From JBBRBB01 sp963830175 (lineage in GTDB: Bacteria > Bacteroidota > Bacteroidia > Chitinophagales > Chitinophagaceae): DNA of 64,000 nt. Shown piece after piece: positions 56,249-63,999 of the stretch. The stretch spans positions 558,001-622,000 of the forward strand of contig CAWHKV010000009.1 in assembly GCA_963830175.1 (NCBI GenBank), written 5' to 3'. Each line of letters begins with the position of its first letter. Position 1 is the first letter of the stretch. The position numbers and the translations under genes were made by a program. The notes beneath the pieces are model-generated. The model made no database searches. It was not told where the DNA came from and saw nothing but the letters and a program-made list of their open reading frames with translations.

Positions 56249-56554
56249 GTGAAATCTTCCATAAATACAGAAAGCCTTAAAAATTTCGATTCTTTATACG
56301 AAAGCTATTCTTCCGTTTTGTACGGAACCATTTTACAATTCACCAGTAATAAAAATGATGCGGTAGAAATTTTACAAATAACATTTAAGAACTATTATGA
56401 TGAATGTTATAATCAAACCAAAATATTCAAAAATCATTACATCGCACTGAACCGTTGTTTGCTACAGGCGATTATGAAGCATTTGCATGTTTCACCTTTA
56501 GAAGCCAAATCGGTTATGCTTAATAGTCTGAGACAAAACGCACCTGTATATTAG
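56249..56554 (+). CDS. Sigma-70 region 2-like small protein (no region 4)
   Basis: 101 residues starting with GTG (an in-frame stop lies 6 bp upstream). FDSLYESYSSVLYGTILQFTSNKNDAVEILQITFKNYY matches the pattern of ECF sigma region 2, the part that binds core RNA polymerase and the -10 element. The protein then ends after about 45 more residues, with no helix-turn-helix region 4. It could be an anti-sigma decoy, a degenerate sigma or a DNA-melting partner. Sequence alone does not decide. Confidence 0.65.
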   Translation: MKSSINTESLKNFDSLYESYSSVLYGTILQFTSNKNDAVEILQITFKNYYDECYNQTKIFKNHYIALNRCLLQAIMKHLHVSPLEAKSVMLNSLRQNAPVY

Positions 56555-56621
56555 TTTCATATTCTGCCTTTATCAGTTATCATTTCATCTTAATTATTCT
56601 ATAAAGGGGTATTGCCCGTTA

Positions 56622-56629
56622 TAAATTTG
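56622..56629 (+). promoter_or_regulatory. Promoter -7 element for 56.6-kb gene
   Basis: TAAATTTG matches TAnnTTTG and ends 17 bp before the ATG at 56646. Confidence 0.45.
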
Positions 56630-56645
56630 GCAATAAAGCTTTCTT

Positions 56646-56924
56646 ATGATCTTATTTTGGATTCTTTGGTTAACAGACCTTGTTGTATTTTTTGTTTTAA
56701 TGGGTTGTTTCTTTCTCGGAATGGGTAATGGCGATGTAAGTTCTTCCAATATTTTTATCTGGTTGCTTTCCATTATAATCTTAATGAGTGTGTTGTTTAG
56801 ATCAGTTTACTTAAAAGCAAGGGATAGCATGATATCTGCTCATTTTCTTTTATCTGTAATTGCAGTGCCTGCATTGCTGCTAGGTGCATTATATGTACTC
56901 ATTAAAGTTATCAGGAGCCGGTAA
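56646..56924 (+). CDS. Hypothetical membrane protein
   Basis: 92 residues with three hydrophobic segments: the N-terminal half to about residue 25, then 33-50, then 63-88. The N-terminus is very hydrophobic and aromatic (MILFWILWLTDLVVFFVLMGCFFLGMG). A short polar middle has SSSN. There is no family match that I know. Its promoter is close and a terminator follows, so it is an independent single-gene unit. Confidence 0.68.
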   Translation: MILFWILWLTDLVVFFVLMGCFFLGMGNGDVSSSNIFIWLLSIIILMSVLFRSVYLKARDSMISAHFLLSVIAVPALLLGALYVLIKVIRSR

Positions 56925-56960
56925 GTTAGAATTTCCAATATTTATAAATAGCCAAAAGAA

Positions 56961-56990
56961 AAGCCCCTCACAACGGGGCTTAGTTTATTA
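56961..56990 (+). terminator. Terminator after 56.6-kb gene
   Basis: Stem aagcccc/ggggctt with a 7-nt loop, then a T-rich stretch, 36 bp after the stop. Confidence 0.6.
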
Positions 56991-57186
56991 AAACCTATGC
57001 AGTTGGAAATTAATTAGTGCAATCTTTTGATAGTCACATTTTTTCCTCCGGCAAAATGTCATGGGTAATAAGATTAACAATTTTTGCAACAAGGTTAAAA
57101 TAAAGTTTTGAGACCAGTTGTTGTTAAACACAGCCACTTTACAGTTTAAAATCTGGGATACCTCAATCATCGTATCTACTTGGTAT

Positions 57187-57194
57187 TAGATTTG
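57187..57194 (+). promoter_or_regulatory. Promoter -7 element for 57.2-kb gene
   Basis: TAGATTTG matches TAnnTTTG, 19 bp before the ATG at 57213. The dyad at 57193-57209 overlaps its last bases and the predicted start of transcription. Confidence 0.45.
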
Positions 57195-57209
57195 TGTATA
57201 TAGTACACA
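57193..57209. promoter_or_regulatory. Operator-like dyad overlapping promoter
   Basis: Perfect 6-bp inverted repeat tgtgta/tacaca separated by tatag. It overlaps the -7 element and the predicted transcription start, so a repressor could bind here. Confidence 0.35.
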
Positions 57210-57212
57210 TTA

Positions 57213-57698
57213 ATGATTAATCTCAATTTGGATTATCTAAAAAAAAGGAATGGTGTTGTAATGATTCGGAATTTGTATTTATTGAGTTTTTATCTAATTA
57301 TAATTTTTTCAGGTCTGGCTGCTTTTAAACCTGTTATAAAAGAGAAAAAAGTTTTTACAGTCGAAAAGAAAATTTCTGTTGCTATATATAAGGGTAACAG
57401 TTACAGATCTTTTGTTTATAAAACCACCTCTGCAGAAATTTACCTGTTGGTTGAAAAAGTTAACGGGTTTTCCCGGGAAGTGGTGTGGGATACAACTTTT
57501 GACGCAAGAATTTTACGGGTTTTCCCTTTTAAAGAAAAGGCATTAAATTATGATTTTAATGTTCAATGCCAGGTAGAAGAAGGTGAGCACCTGGAGATAA
57601 ATTATCAAATCACTTATAATTCAAAAGGTAGTTTGTTACGCATGAAATCTCCAAATGCCATAGCGGGAGAATTTCAGAATTATGAAATTGTTATTTAA
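57213..57698 (+). CDS. Hypothetical secreted protein
   Basis: 161 residues. A hydrophobic segment at residues 18-38 (MIRNLYLLSFYLIIIFSGLAAF) acts as signal or anchor. Starting at 57261 gives a normal signal length, while 57213 adds 16 residues. The mature part is beta-rich (KKVFTVEKKISVAIYKGNSYRSFVYKT, GFSREVVWDTTFDARILRVFPF). I do not recognise it. A promoter and operator-like dyad stand directly upstream, so expression is likely controlled. Confidence 0.65.
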   Translation: MINLNLDYLKKRNGVVMIRNLYLLSFYLIIIFSGLAAFKPVIKEKKVFTVEKKISVAIYKGNSYRSFVYKTTSAEIYLLVEKVNGFSREVVWDTTFDARILRVFPFKEKALNYDFNVQCQVEEGEHLEINYQITYNSKGSLLRMKSPNAIAGEFQNYEIVI

Positions 57699-57781
57699 AC
57701 CAACATGGTAATAAGGCGTAATTGAAAATTTCTTCCTGCATAATTTTTGTTATCATTTTTATAGCATCAAAAAAATTTGTT

Positions 57782-58078
57782 ATGGAATCTTTTAATCAAT
57801 TAATACAATCTGAGAAACCCGTACTTGTCGATTTTTATGCGGATTGGTGTGGGCCCTGCAAAGCAATGGAACCTGTTGTTAAAGAAGTTGCACGATCTAT
57901 AGAAGGTAAGGCTCGTGTAGTAAAAATAAACATTGATAAGATGCAGCAAATTGCGGGAACTTACAATGTGCAGGCAGTTCCAACATTTATGGTTTTTAAA
58001 AATGGAAACATGTTATGGAGGCACCCTGGTATGACAGATAAAAAAACATTACTCGAGATTCTAAATGCGCATTCATAA
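57782..58078 (+). CDS. trxA: Thioredoxin
   Basis: 98-residue thioredoxin. The active site WCGPCK is at residues 22-27, and cis-Pro is in QAVPTFMVF. Reduces disulfides and probably supports peroxidases such as the GPx at the window start. The start is ATG 57782. A TTG at 57722 would add a hydrophobic stretch (SSCIIFVIIFIASKK) that could serve as a signal, leaving open whether a periplasmic form exists. A terminator follows. Confidence 0.9.
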   Translation: MESFNQLIQSEKPVLVDFYADWCGPCKAMEPVVKEVARSIEGKARVVKINIDKMQQIAGTYNVQAVPTFMVFKNGNMLWRHPGMTDKKTLLEILNAHS

Positions 58079-58133
58079 TAAATTCTTCATAGAAAAAATA
58101 CATTGATTTTAGAAAATAGGTTAAGGTTAAAGC

Positions 58134-58165
58134 AAAAAAAATCCCGCAGATGCGGGACTTTCTTA
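58134..58165 (+). terminator. Terminator after thioredoxin
   Basis: Stem tcccgc/gcggga with loop agat (58142-58157), followed by a T-rich stretch. A second 8-bp perfect hairpin, tcgggaaa/tttcccga with loop caa, lies at 58187-58205. Confidence 0.65.
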
Positions 58166-58468
58166 TAATAGATGGGTTAGTAAGTATCGGGAAACAATTT
58201 CCCGACACAATATTATAAAGAGTTTTTACTAACACAAAAAAAATCTGCAACTATTTTATGCACAAATTGAAAAGAGAATGTGAATTGCGTGCCTGTTTTT
58301 TTCAATCAAAAATTGGGTGCAACATTTATAAATCGATTTGCAGATAGTTTTTTCTAACAAGGGTTTAAACAAAAGAATTTTGGTACCCGTAGTAAAAGAA
58401 AAAAAAAGAGATAAAAAATGTTTGCATCATTTAAAATAAAATCATTCGTTTCGTTATCATTTCTTTTT

Positions 58469-58476
58469 TACTTTTG
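58469..58476 (+). promoter_or_regulatory. Promoter -7 element for CAU tRNA
   Basis: TACTTTTG matches TAnnTTTG, 46 bp before the mature tRNA 5' end. Confidence 0.45.
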
Positions 58477-58522
58477 CCCTCTTCTAATTGCGAACATCTG
58501 AATTTTTAAATGATCGTAATCA

Positions 58523-58596
58523 GGGCCCATAGCTCAGTTGGTTAGAGCACCTGACTCATAATCAGGGGGTCTCAGGTTCAAGCCCTGGTGGGCCCA
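58523..58596 (+). tRNA. tRNA with CAU anticodon (Met or Ile2)
   Basis: 74 nt. Acceptor gggccca/tgggccc, D-loop agttggtta, anticodon loop ctcataa (CAU), T-stem tcagg/cctgg with one wobble. CCA not encoded. Elongator Met and lysidine-modified Ile2 share this anticodon, so identity is not settled. The lack of an initiator-type mismatch at the acceptor end argues against tRNA-fMet. Confidence 0.9.
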
Positions 58597-58597
58597 C

Positions 58598-58626
58598 AAG
58601 GCGAGGTAAATTACCCGCCTTTTTTT
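58598..58626 (+). terminator. Terminator after CAU tRNA
   Basis: Stem ggcg..ggtaa/ttacc..cgcc with one bulged base, followed by seven T, directly after the tRNA. Confidence 0.7.
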
Positions 58627-58744
58627 ATGCGCATTATCCGAAAGCCTTATGTAGTAAGCATTTCAATCATTAATACACAGTTTGTTAACCTCGCTTAAAA
58701 CGTTTTTTGGTAAATACACTTTGCGCCATCACCTTTGTTCTGAA

Positions 58745-58930
58745 CTTGGTTTTTGAAGGTGAGGTATAAACCTCACTGGAAAAATTAAAAGGGAAGTCCG
58801 GTGTAAATCCGGCGCTATCCCCGTAGCTGTAAAAGCCCTGCAGTAATGCAGAACATTTTAAAACTCCATTGCCACTGTTTATTAACGGGAAGGCTTTTTA
58901 AAATGGGCTTTAAGCCAGAAGACCTGCCAA
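58745..58930 (+). promoter_or_regulatory. Cobalamin riboswitch
   Basis: About 186 nt with the class hallmarks in order: GGTGAGG-type start with aaaagggaa, the ggtgtaaatccggc segment, ccccgtagctgtaa (B12 box region), gccactg, gggaaggc and the 3' box agccagaagacctgcc. It precedes a BtuB-type TonB receptor by 131 bp, so B12 would turn expression of the receptor off. Confidence 0.92.
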
Positions 58931-59061
58931 TTTCAAATCAATAAATTAATCACTGTGCTTTCGGGTGAAAGGCGGGATGAAAACACGCGGAGAATAAGCG
59001 GTTATCATATCCCAATCCTTTTTATTTGACTAAGGCAAATTTTAAACAAGAAAAATTTTAG

Positions 59062-60999
59062 ATGAAAAAGATTCTTTTGTCTTCGGGTATTTTTATTTGC
59101 AGCTTATTGCATGCACAAAAAGATACCGCTGCTAATGTGTTGGATGCTGTTGTTGTTACTGCAGGTAAATCACCACAAAAGCAAAATGAAACAGGCAAGG
59201 TGATAACTGTAATTACTAAAGAGCAATTGCAGCAAAATGCCAGTTTTTCTTTGGGTGAATTATTAAACAGGCAGACTGGTATTACTATCAGTGGTAGTGC
59301 TTCCAGCCCCGGTACTAACCAGGCTGTTTATACAAGAGGTGCCTCAGCAGGAAACACACTTATTCTTATAGACGGCGTGCCTGTGTACGATGCAAGCGGC
59401 ATAAGCAGTGAGTTTGATATCAATCACATTAATATTAACCAGGTAGAACGCATAGAAATATTAAAAGGTGCGCAGAGTACTATGTATGGCAGTGATGCGG
59501 TAGCAGGGGTTATTAATATCATTACCAAAAAAGGCAATTCTAAACCCTTCGTTGCATATGGAAGAATTTCTGCAGGTACATATAATACCATAAATGGTTC
59601 GGCAGGTGTTAATGGAACAGTTGAAAAGTTTTCTTATAATGCAGGCTACACGAATGTTTATTCCCGCGGATTTTCTGCGGCACATGATAGTTTAAACACA
59701 GGATTGTTTGATAAGGATGGAATGCACCAGCAAACTTTTCTTTTATCCGGCGCATATAAGTTTTCAGAAAAATGGAAATTACGCGTTTTTGGAAATGCAA
59801 GTCATTATACCGCAGATGCCGATGCTGCTGCTTTTACCGATGATAAAGATTTTACCCTTATCAATAAAAATCTTCAAACAGGTTTTGGTATTGATCGTAA
59901 AATAAATTTAGGGAGGGTGGTTTTTAATTATCAATATTCAATGGTAAGCAGGGAATACACTGATGATAGTACCGATGTACCATCTTTCGCTACCTATCAG
60001 CATGGTGCATATTCAGGTTATGGACATTATGCCGAGCTCTTTTCAAACCTAAAAATTTCAAACAATACCGCACTAACAGCTGGTATTGACTACAGGCAAA
60101 GCAGTACTAACCAGTATTATAACCTGGTTTCAATGTTTGGCCCTTACATAACGTCGTTAAATAGAGACAGTGCCATAACAAATCAAATCAGTCCATATGC
60201 CCAGTTTCATTTTAATGTTTCAAAAGTTTTTGTTGTAGAAAGCGGGGCAAGGATTAATCATCACAATGTTTATGGTTGGAATGGCACCTACAGTATTAAC
60301 CCATCTTTGATGCTCTCAGATAGATGGAAAGCATTTGCCAATGTATCTACTGCCTACAAAACCCCATCGCAATATCAGTTATACAGTGAGTTTGGGAATA
60401 AAGCCCTTATGCCTGAACAATCAATTTCTTATGAGGGAGGTTTGCAGTTTATTAAGAATGCTTTACAAGCCCGCCTGGTATTTTTTAAAAGAAACATTAA
60501 AGATGTAATTGCATTTTATACCGATTATAATACGTACGAAAGTTATTACGTAAATGCTGACCGTCAGCAAGACAATGGCTTGGAAACAGAGTTCTTGTGG
60601 AAGCCGGTAAAAAATTTAATACTAAGTGCTAACTATACCTATGTAAATGGTCACATTACCACAAATGATGCGATCTCTATGAAGGACACCAGCTTTTTTA
60701 ACCTATATCGCCGTCCAAAAAATGTGGTGAATGCAGATATAACCTGGTTGCCTTATAAGCAATTTTCAGTTTCTACCCACATTCGTTCTGTAAGCAAATT
60801 TTATGAAGCAGTGTATAGTGCTGCACCGGTTTCCTCTCATGGATATTATACTGTAGACCTATATGCTTCCTATGTTATAAAAGAAAAAATAAAACTATTT
60901 GCAGACCTGCGAAATATTACAAATCAGCAGTACTATGAAATACCGGGTTATAACTCCAAACGTTTTAATTTTATGACCGGCATACAATTGGATTTATAA
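59062..60999 (+). CDS. TonB-dependent vitamin B12/corrinoid receptor (BtuB-like)
   Basis: 645-residue outer-membrane receptor. Signal peptide to about residue 18. The plug domain (residues 30-150) has VITVITKEQLQQNASFSLGELLNRQTGI, ILIDGVPVYDASG and NQVERIEILKGAQSTMYGSDAVAGVINIITKKG. A 22-stranded-type barrel follows and ends with a terminal Leu residue (GIQLDL). It lies directly behind a cobalamin riboswitch, which makes corrinoid the likely substrate. Length matches BtuB rather than the longer SusC group. marC starts 27 bp after. Confidence 0.93.
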   Translation: MKKILLSSGIFICSLLHAQKDTAANVLDAVVVTAGKSPQKQNETGKVITVITKEQLQQNASFSLGELLNRQTGITISGSASSPGTNQAVYTRGASAGNTLILIDGVPVYDASGISSEFDINHININQVERIEILKGAQSTMYGSDAVAGVINIITKKGNSKPFVAYGRISAGTYNTINGSAGVNGTVEKFSYNAGYTNVYSRGFSAAHDSLNTGLFDKDGMHQQTFLLSGAYKFSEKWKLRVFGNASHYTADADAAAFTDDKDFTLINKNLQTGFGIDRKINLGRVVFNYQYSMVSREYTDDSTDVPSFATYQHGAYSGYGHYAELFSNLKISNNTALTAGIDYRQSSTNQYYNLVSMFGPYITSLNRDSAITNQISPYAQFHFNVSKVFVVESGARINHHNVYGWNGTYSINPSLMLSDRWKAFANVSTAYKTPSQYQLYSEFGNKALMPEQSISYEGGLQFIKNALQARLVFFKRNIKDVIAFYTDYNTYESYYVNADRQQDNGLETEFLWKPVKNLILSANYTYVNGHITTNDAISMKDTSFFNLYRRPKNVVNADITWLPYKQFSVSTHIRSVSKFYEAVYSAAPVSSHGYYTVDLYASYVIKEKIKLFADLRNITNQQYYEIPGYNSKRFNFMTGIQLDL

Positions 61000-61026
61000 A
61001 TTGATCTAAAAAAGGCATACCGGATT

Positions 61027-61602
61027 ATGGAAGTAGATAAACTTGTAACCGTTGTTTTTACTTTGTTTGCGGTAATTGACATTATCGGCTCAATTCCGTT
61101 GCTGGTTACACTGAAAGAAAAAATGGGTATTATTCATCCATTGCAGGCTACACTTGTATCTGCAGCGCTGATGATTGGCTTTTTATATATTGGCGAACAG
61201 TTTTTAAAAATTCTCGGGCTTGATATACAATCTTTTGCAGTTGGGGGTTCTATAGTAATTTTTTTACTGGGGTTAGAAATGGTTTTGGGTTTGGAAATTT
61301 TTAAAGGAGATACTGATGCCCGCGCAGGTATGCTTGTGCCTGTAGCTTTCCCTATAATCGCAGGTAGCGGGACATTGACAACCATCATGTCACTGAAAGC
61401 GAATTATGACAATTACTATATCATGGCTGGTATTCTAATTAATCTGCTGGTGATCTATATCGTTCTACGTTCTTTAAAATTAATAGAGCGTGCCCTTGGT
61501 AAAGCCGGTTTGCTCGTTGTAAGAAAATTTTTCGGCGTGATTTTGCTTGCCATAGCTGTAAAAATATTCACCACCAATATGAACTCTTTTGGCCAGCATT
61601 AG
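61027..61602 (+). CDS. marC: MarC family membrane protein
   Basis: 191 residues with six membrane helices. ALFAVIDIIGSIPLL-type first helix, GTLTTIMSLKANY between helices 3 and 4, and VGGSIVIFLLGLEMVLG match the family. Function of MarC is unsettled (once linked to antibiotic resistance). It starts 27 bp after the BtuB-like gene and may share its riboswitch-controlled transcript. A repeat copy and a terminator lie downstream. Confidence 0.88.
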   Translation: MEVDKLVTVVFTLFAVIDIIGSIPLLVTLKEKMGIIHPLQATLVSAALMIGFLYIGEQFLKILGLDIQSFAVGGSIVIFLLGLEMVLGLEIFKGDTDARAGMLVPVAFPIIAGSGTLTTIMSLKANYDNYYIMAGILINLLVIYIVLRSLKLIERALGKAGLLVVRKFFGVILLAIAVKIFTTNMNSFGQH

Positions 61603-61630
61603 TTAAGCTTAATTATTAGGCCCGGCGTAC

Positions 61631-61672
61631 AAGGGTGCGACGCAACGATGCTGCATAATATTCTACAGCCGG
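61631..61672 (-). repeat. Interspersed repeat, copy 2
   Basis: About 42 bp on the minus strand, sharing CCGGC, GTA, AATAT and GTTGCGTCGCAC with copy 1 (54736-54778). It begins 28 bp after the marC stop. The ends (ccggc/gccgg) are inverted, as in REP-type elements. Confidence 0.65.
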
Positions 61673-61703
61673 CTTCAAAAAACTCTCTTTGCAAATAATT
61701 AAC

Positions 61704-61734
61704 GTCTGCAGGTAAAACTGCAGGCATTTTTTTG
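61704..61734 (+). terminator. Terminator after marC
   Basis: Stem gtctgcag/ctgcaggc around loop gtaaaa, then seven T. It lies about 100 bp after marC, beyond the repeat. Confidence 0.65.
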
Positions 61735-61779
61735 CATCATACGCTTCATGAATTATTGCTTACCTAATTAAAAATTTAC

Positions 61780-62238
61780 ATGAAAGCATTTTTACCCCTT
61801 GCGTGGGTGGCGATTTTTGCCATCGCGCTTACATCCTGCAGTAAAACGGTTGATGTTGCCCCGGCACCATACAACCCGGTTATTGGTTCGTGGAAGATCG
61901 TTGAAACATCGGCCAATGATGGGTTTGGATGGTATTCTTTTAATGCTAAGGTTCATGGTGTTTTTACTTTTTATGAGAGCGGTACAGCGCGGTATTACGA
62001 TAATTATAATGATATGGTAGGTGACTGGTACATGAATACCGTTACTACCGGGTATTATGATGAATACGGTAATTATTATAATGGACCGCACAACAATTTT
62101 GATGTTTATGTATCTGATAACAGCGGGAACTATATAGACCTGGCTTTTGATTACATAACGTTTACCGGCAATAATCAATTTACCTCTACTTATTATAATG
62201 GTAAAATAGTGTACCGGTATACGTTTGCCCGGTTTTGA
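61780..62238 (+). CDS. Hypothetical lipoprotein, lipocalin-like
   Basis: 152 residues with a lipoprotein signal (FAIALTSC). The mature part begins VIGSWKIVETSANDGFGWY, the GxW pattern of lipocalin-like (DUF4488-type) folds. It is beta-rich and very Tyr/Asn-rich in the middle (YYDNYNDMVGDWYMNT, YYDEYGNYYNGPHNNFDVY). The predicted small beta-barrel has no known ligand. A CAP-domain gene follows 31 bp later. Confidence 0.7.
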   Translation: MKAFLPLAWVAIFAIALTSCSKTVDVAPAPYNPVIGSWKIVETSANDGFGWYSFNAKVHGVFTFYESGTARYYDNYNDMVGDWYMNTVTTGYYDEYGNYYNGPHNNFDVYVSDNSGNYIDLAFDYITFTGNNQFTSTYYNGKIVYRYTFARF

Positions 62239-62269
62239 TGCGTTACCTTTTATTTTTAATTAATAATAT

Positions 62270-62764
62270 ATGTTCAAATATTTTTTAGCGGTGCTTTTAA
62301 TTACAAATGGTATTGCTGCCTGTAGCCAGAAAACTTTTACTATTACAAGGCAACAGGGTGGAAGTGCGCCGGCTGATATACCCTTAAAAGGATTGGAGCA
62401 AAGCATACTGGTTTATGTGAATGAACACCGGGCTTCTATTAACAAACCGCCTTTAACCATGATCAATGAGGCTTCTACAGAAGCAACAAGGCATAGCCGG
62501 GAAATGGCAATTAAAGCCGTGGCTTTTGGCCACGATGGATTTGATAACCGCATAGATCTGATTATTACAAAAGTTGGTAGAATAAACAGTGCAGCAGAGA
62601 ATGTTGCTTATGGGCAAATGAACGCAGCCACAGTTGTTGATGGCTGGCTACACAGCCCGGGTCATAAAAAAAACATAGAGGGCGATTATAATCTTACGGG
62701 TATTGGGGTTGCTAAAGATGGTGATGGCACCATTTATTTTACACAGATATTTCTGAAAAAATAA
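62270..62764 (+). CDS. CAP-domain (SCP-like) lipoprotein
   Basis: 164 residues with a signal or lipobox (ITNGIAAC). CAP fold: LVYVNEHRASINKPPL is the first helix, HSREMAIKAVAFGHDGFDNR contains the metal-site His pair, and AAENVAYGQ..AATVVDGWLHSPGHKKNIEGDY matches the signature 1-2 region. Found in bacteria as surface or secreted proteins with an unclear role (peptidase or lipid binding proposed). Its stop directly abuts that of the convergent DNA glycosylase gene. Confidence 0.87.
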   Translation: MFKYFLAVLLITNGIAACSQKTFTITRQQGGSAPADIPLKGLEQSILVYVNEHRASINKPPLTMINEASTEATRHSREMAIKAVAFGHDGFDNRIDLIITKVGRINSAAENVAYGQMNAATVVDGWLHSPGHKKNIEGDYNLTGIGVAKDGDGTIYFTQIFLKK

Positions 62765-63460
62765 TTATAATAAAACATTATTAAAAGCCTTTACATATTT
62801 TTCAATATACACTTCCTTACTCCGCTGTTTGTATTGAATAATAAACCTTGGATGCTCAAGCGGTATTATCTGTTGGAAAAAGCCATGCTTCGCATTTAAT
62901 TTTTGCAGGTAAGAAAAGTTTTTCCCCGTGCCCATGCAAAAGCCTATGTGTGTGTATATCCCAAATTTTATTTGCTGTTGTAAAGATGAAATAATAAAAG
63001 GTTCACTTGCCTTCAGTAGTTCGGCATTATCGTAATAGTTGTAATTTATATTATTATGCTTGTCATTATTATTGGTGAAGCCTAATGGGCAGACTGAATT
63101 GATATAAAATTTACTGTAAAATTTTGCTGCACCTCCGTAAGCAGCAATCATTTCATAGATAAATACAGATGACGGCTCATGCGTCTGTTTGTTATTGAGG
63201 ATTATTCCACAAACCTCCTGCAATCTTTTTGTATCGGTGAAAGGGATGCCTGTAACCCCTGCACCAAACCTGCCCGGGTTAATACCAAGTATCCAGAAAC
63301 GCTTATTGTTATCATTATAATATTTTTGATAAAAAGCTGTTGAAGCGGAGATAGCTGATGCATTTTCTTTGAAAGGATTCATCACAGCTATGCCATTTGG
63401 CAAGGACCCTGTAAATTTTAGCTGGCGGTTAAATTTTATAATTTTCTCTGCAAAATTCAT
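62765..63460 (-). CDS. SMUG2-like uracil-DNA glycosylase
   Basis: 231 residues. LGINPGRFGAGVTGIPFTD near residue 57 is the UDG motif 1 region of the SMUG family, and LEHPRFIIQYK near the end is motif 2 (His-Pro). Removes uracil or 5-hydroxymethyluracil from DNA, giving base-excision repair. The middle (SKFYINSVCPLGFTN) is the conserved NS loop. The absence of an Asp at the motif 1 general-base position fits SMUG2 rather than UNG. Confidence 0.85.
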   Translation of the reverse strand: MNFAEKIIKFNRQLKFTGSLPNGIAVMNPFKENASAISASTAFYQKYYNDNNKRFWILGINPGRFGAGVTGIPFTDTKRLQEVCGIILNNKQTHEPSSVFIYEMIAAYGGAAKFYSKFYINSVCPLGFTNNNDKHNNINYNYYDNAELLKASEPFIISSLQQQIKFGIYTHIGFCMGTGKNFSYLQKLNAKHGFFQQIIPLEHPRFIIQYKQRSKEVYIEKYVKAFNNVLL

Positions 63461-63561
63461 ATATACAAATTCAACGAAAATAAGGAGGGAACTCTTTTCC
63501 CCAATACCTTATGATAGAGAAACTATAACATAATAAATGAGAGGGCGATGGTTTTTAGTTA

Positions 63562-63569
63562 TATCTTTG
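63562..63569 (+). promoter_or_regulatory. Candidate -7 element for RRM gene
   Basis: TATCTTTG matches TAnnTTTG, 146 bp before the ATG at 63715. This implies a long leader, as is common for cold-shock-type RNA-binding genes. Confidence 0.35.
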
Positions 63570-63714
63570 ACCCTTGAAATTAAGCTCTTAGTACAATTGT
63601 ATTTAAACGGACCAAATCTTACATTCTTTTCCCTGTAATATTTCACGCTTCTTTACTGTTTGCTTTTACTTGAAATCATTGGTATTTTATTTTATTATTT
63701 TAATTATTGTTTTT

Positions 63715-63999
63715 ATGAACATTTATGTTTCAAATTTGAGTTTTCAAACCACAGACGCTGAACTGAAAGATATCTTTACAAAGTTCGGTGAAGTAGAATC
63801 TGCTAAGATTATCATGGACAGGGAAACCGGAAGGTCTCGTGGGTTCGGATTTGTGGAAATGTCTTCTGAAGCAGAAGGAAGAGACGCACTGCAGGCTCTT
63901 AATAACAAAGAGTTTAACGGCAGAACAATGTCTGTTTCTATTGCTAAGGAAAAAACAGAAAGGAGCAACAACTCTTATCGTTCTAACTCAAGAATGTAG
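63715..63999 (+). CDS. RRM-domain RNA-binding protein
   Basis: 94 residues containing one RNA-recognition motif. RNP2 is IYVSNLSF at residues 3-10. RNP1 is RGFGFVEM near residue 43. The tail is Ser/Asn/Arg-rich (TERSNNSYRSNSRM). It binds RNA non-specifically in the cytoplasm. Bacterial RRM proteins of this size are cold-induced in cyanobacteria, though this is only an analogy here. Start ATG 63715, as a TTG at 63670 would add a hydrophobic, non-conserved stretch. The gene ends one base before the window end. Confidence 0.92.
   Translation: MNIYVSNLSFQTTDAELKDIFTKFGEVESAKIIMDRETGRSRGFGFVEMSSEAEGRDALQALNNKEFNGRTMSVSIAKEKTERSNNSYRSNSRM

Larger units (their letters stand above)
58079..58522. other. 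444-bp region between thioredoxin and tRNA
   Basis: Holds two hairpins just after the thioredoxin stop (58142-58157 and 58187-58205) and the tRNA promoter at 58469-58476. No gene is convincing in the remaining AT-rich part. Confidence 0.5.

Noticed and set aside
56988..57170. Minus-strand ORF of 60 residues
   Set aside because: It starts near the terminator of the 56.6-kb gene, has no recognisable start context or family and is AT-rich intergenic sequence.
61792..62178. Long minus-strand ORF opposite the lipocalin-like gene
   Set aside because: It is the antisense of a Tyr/Asn-rich coding sequence, whose codon pattern creates an open frame on the other strand. The sense gene has a clear lipoprotein signal.
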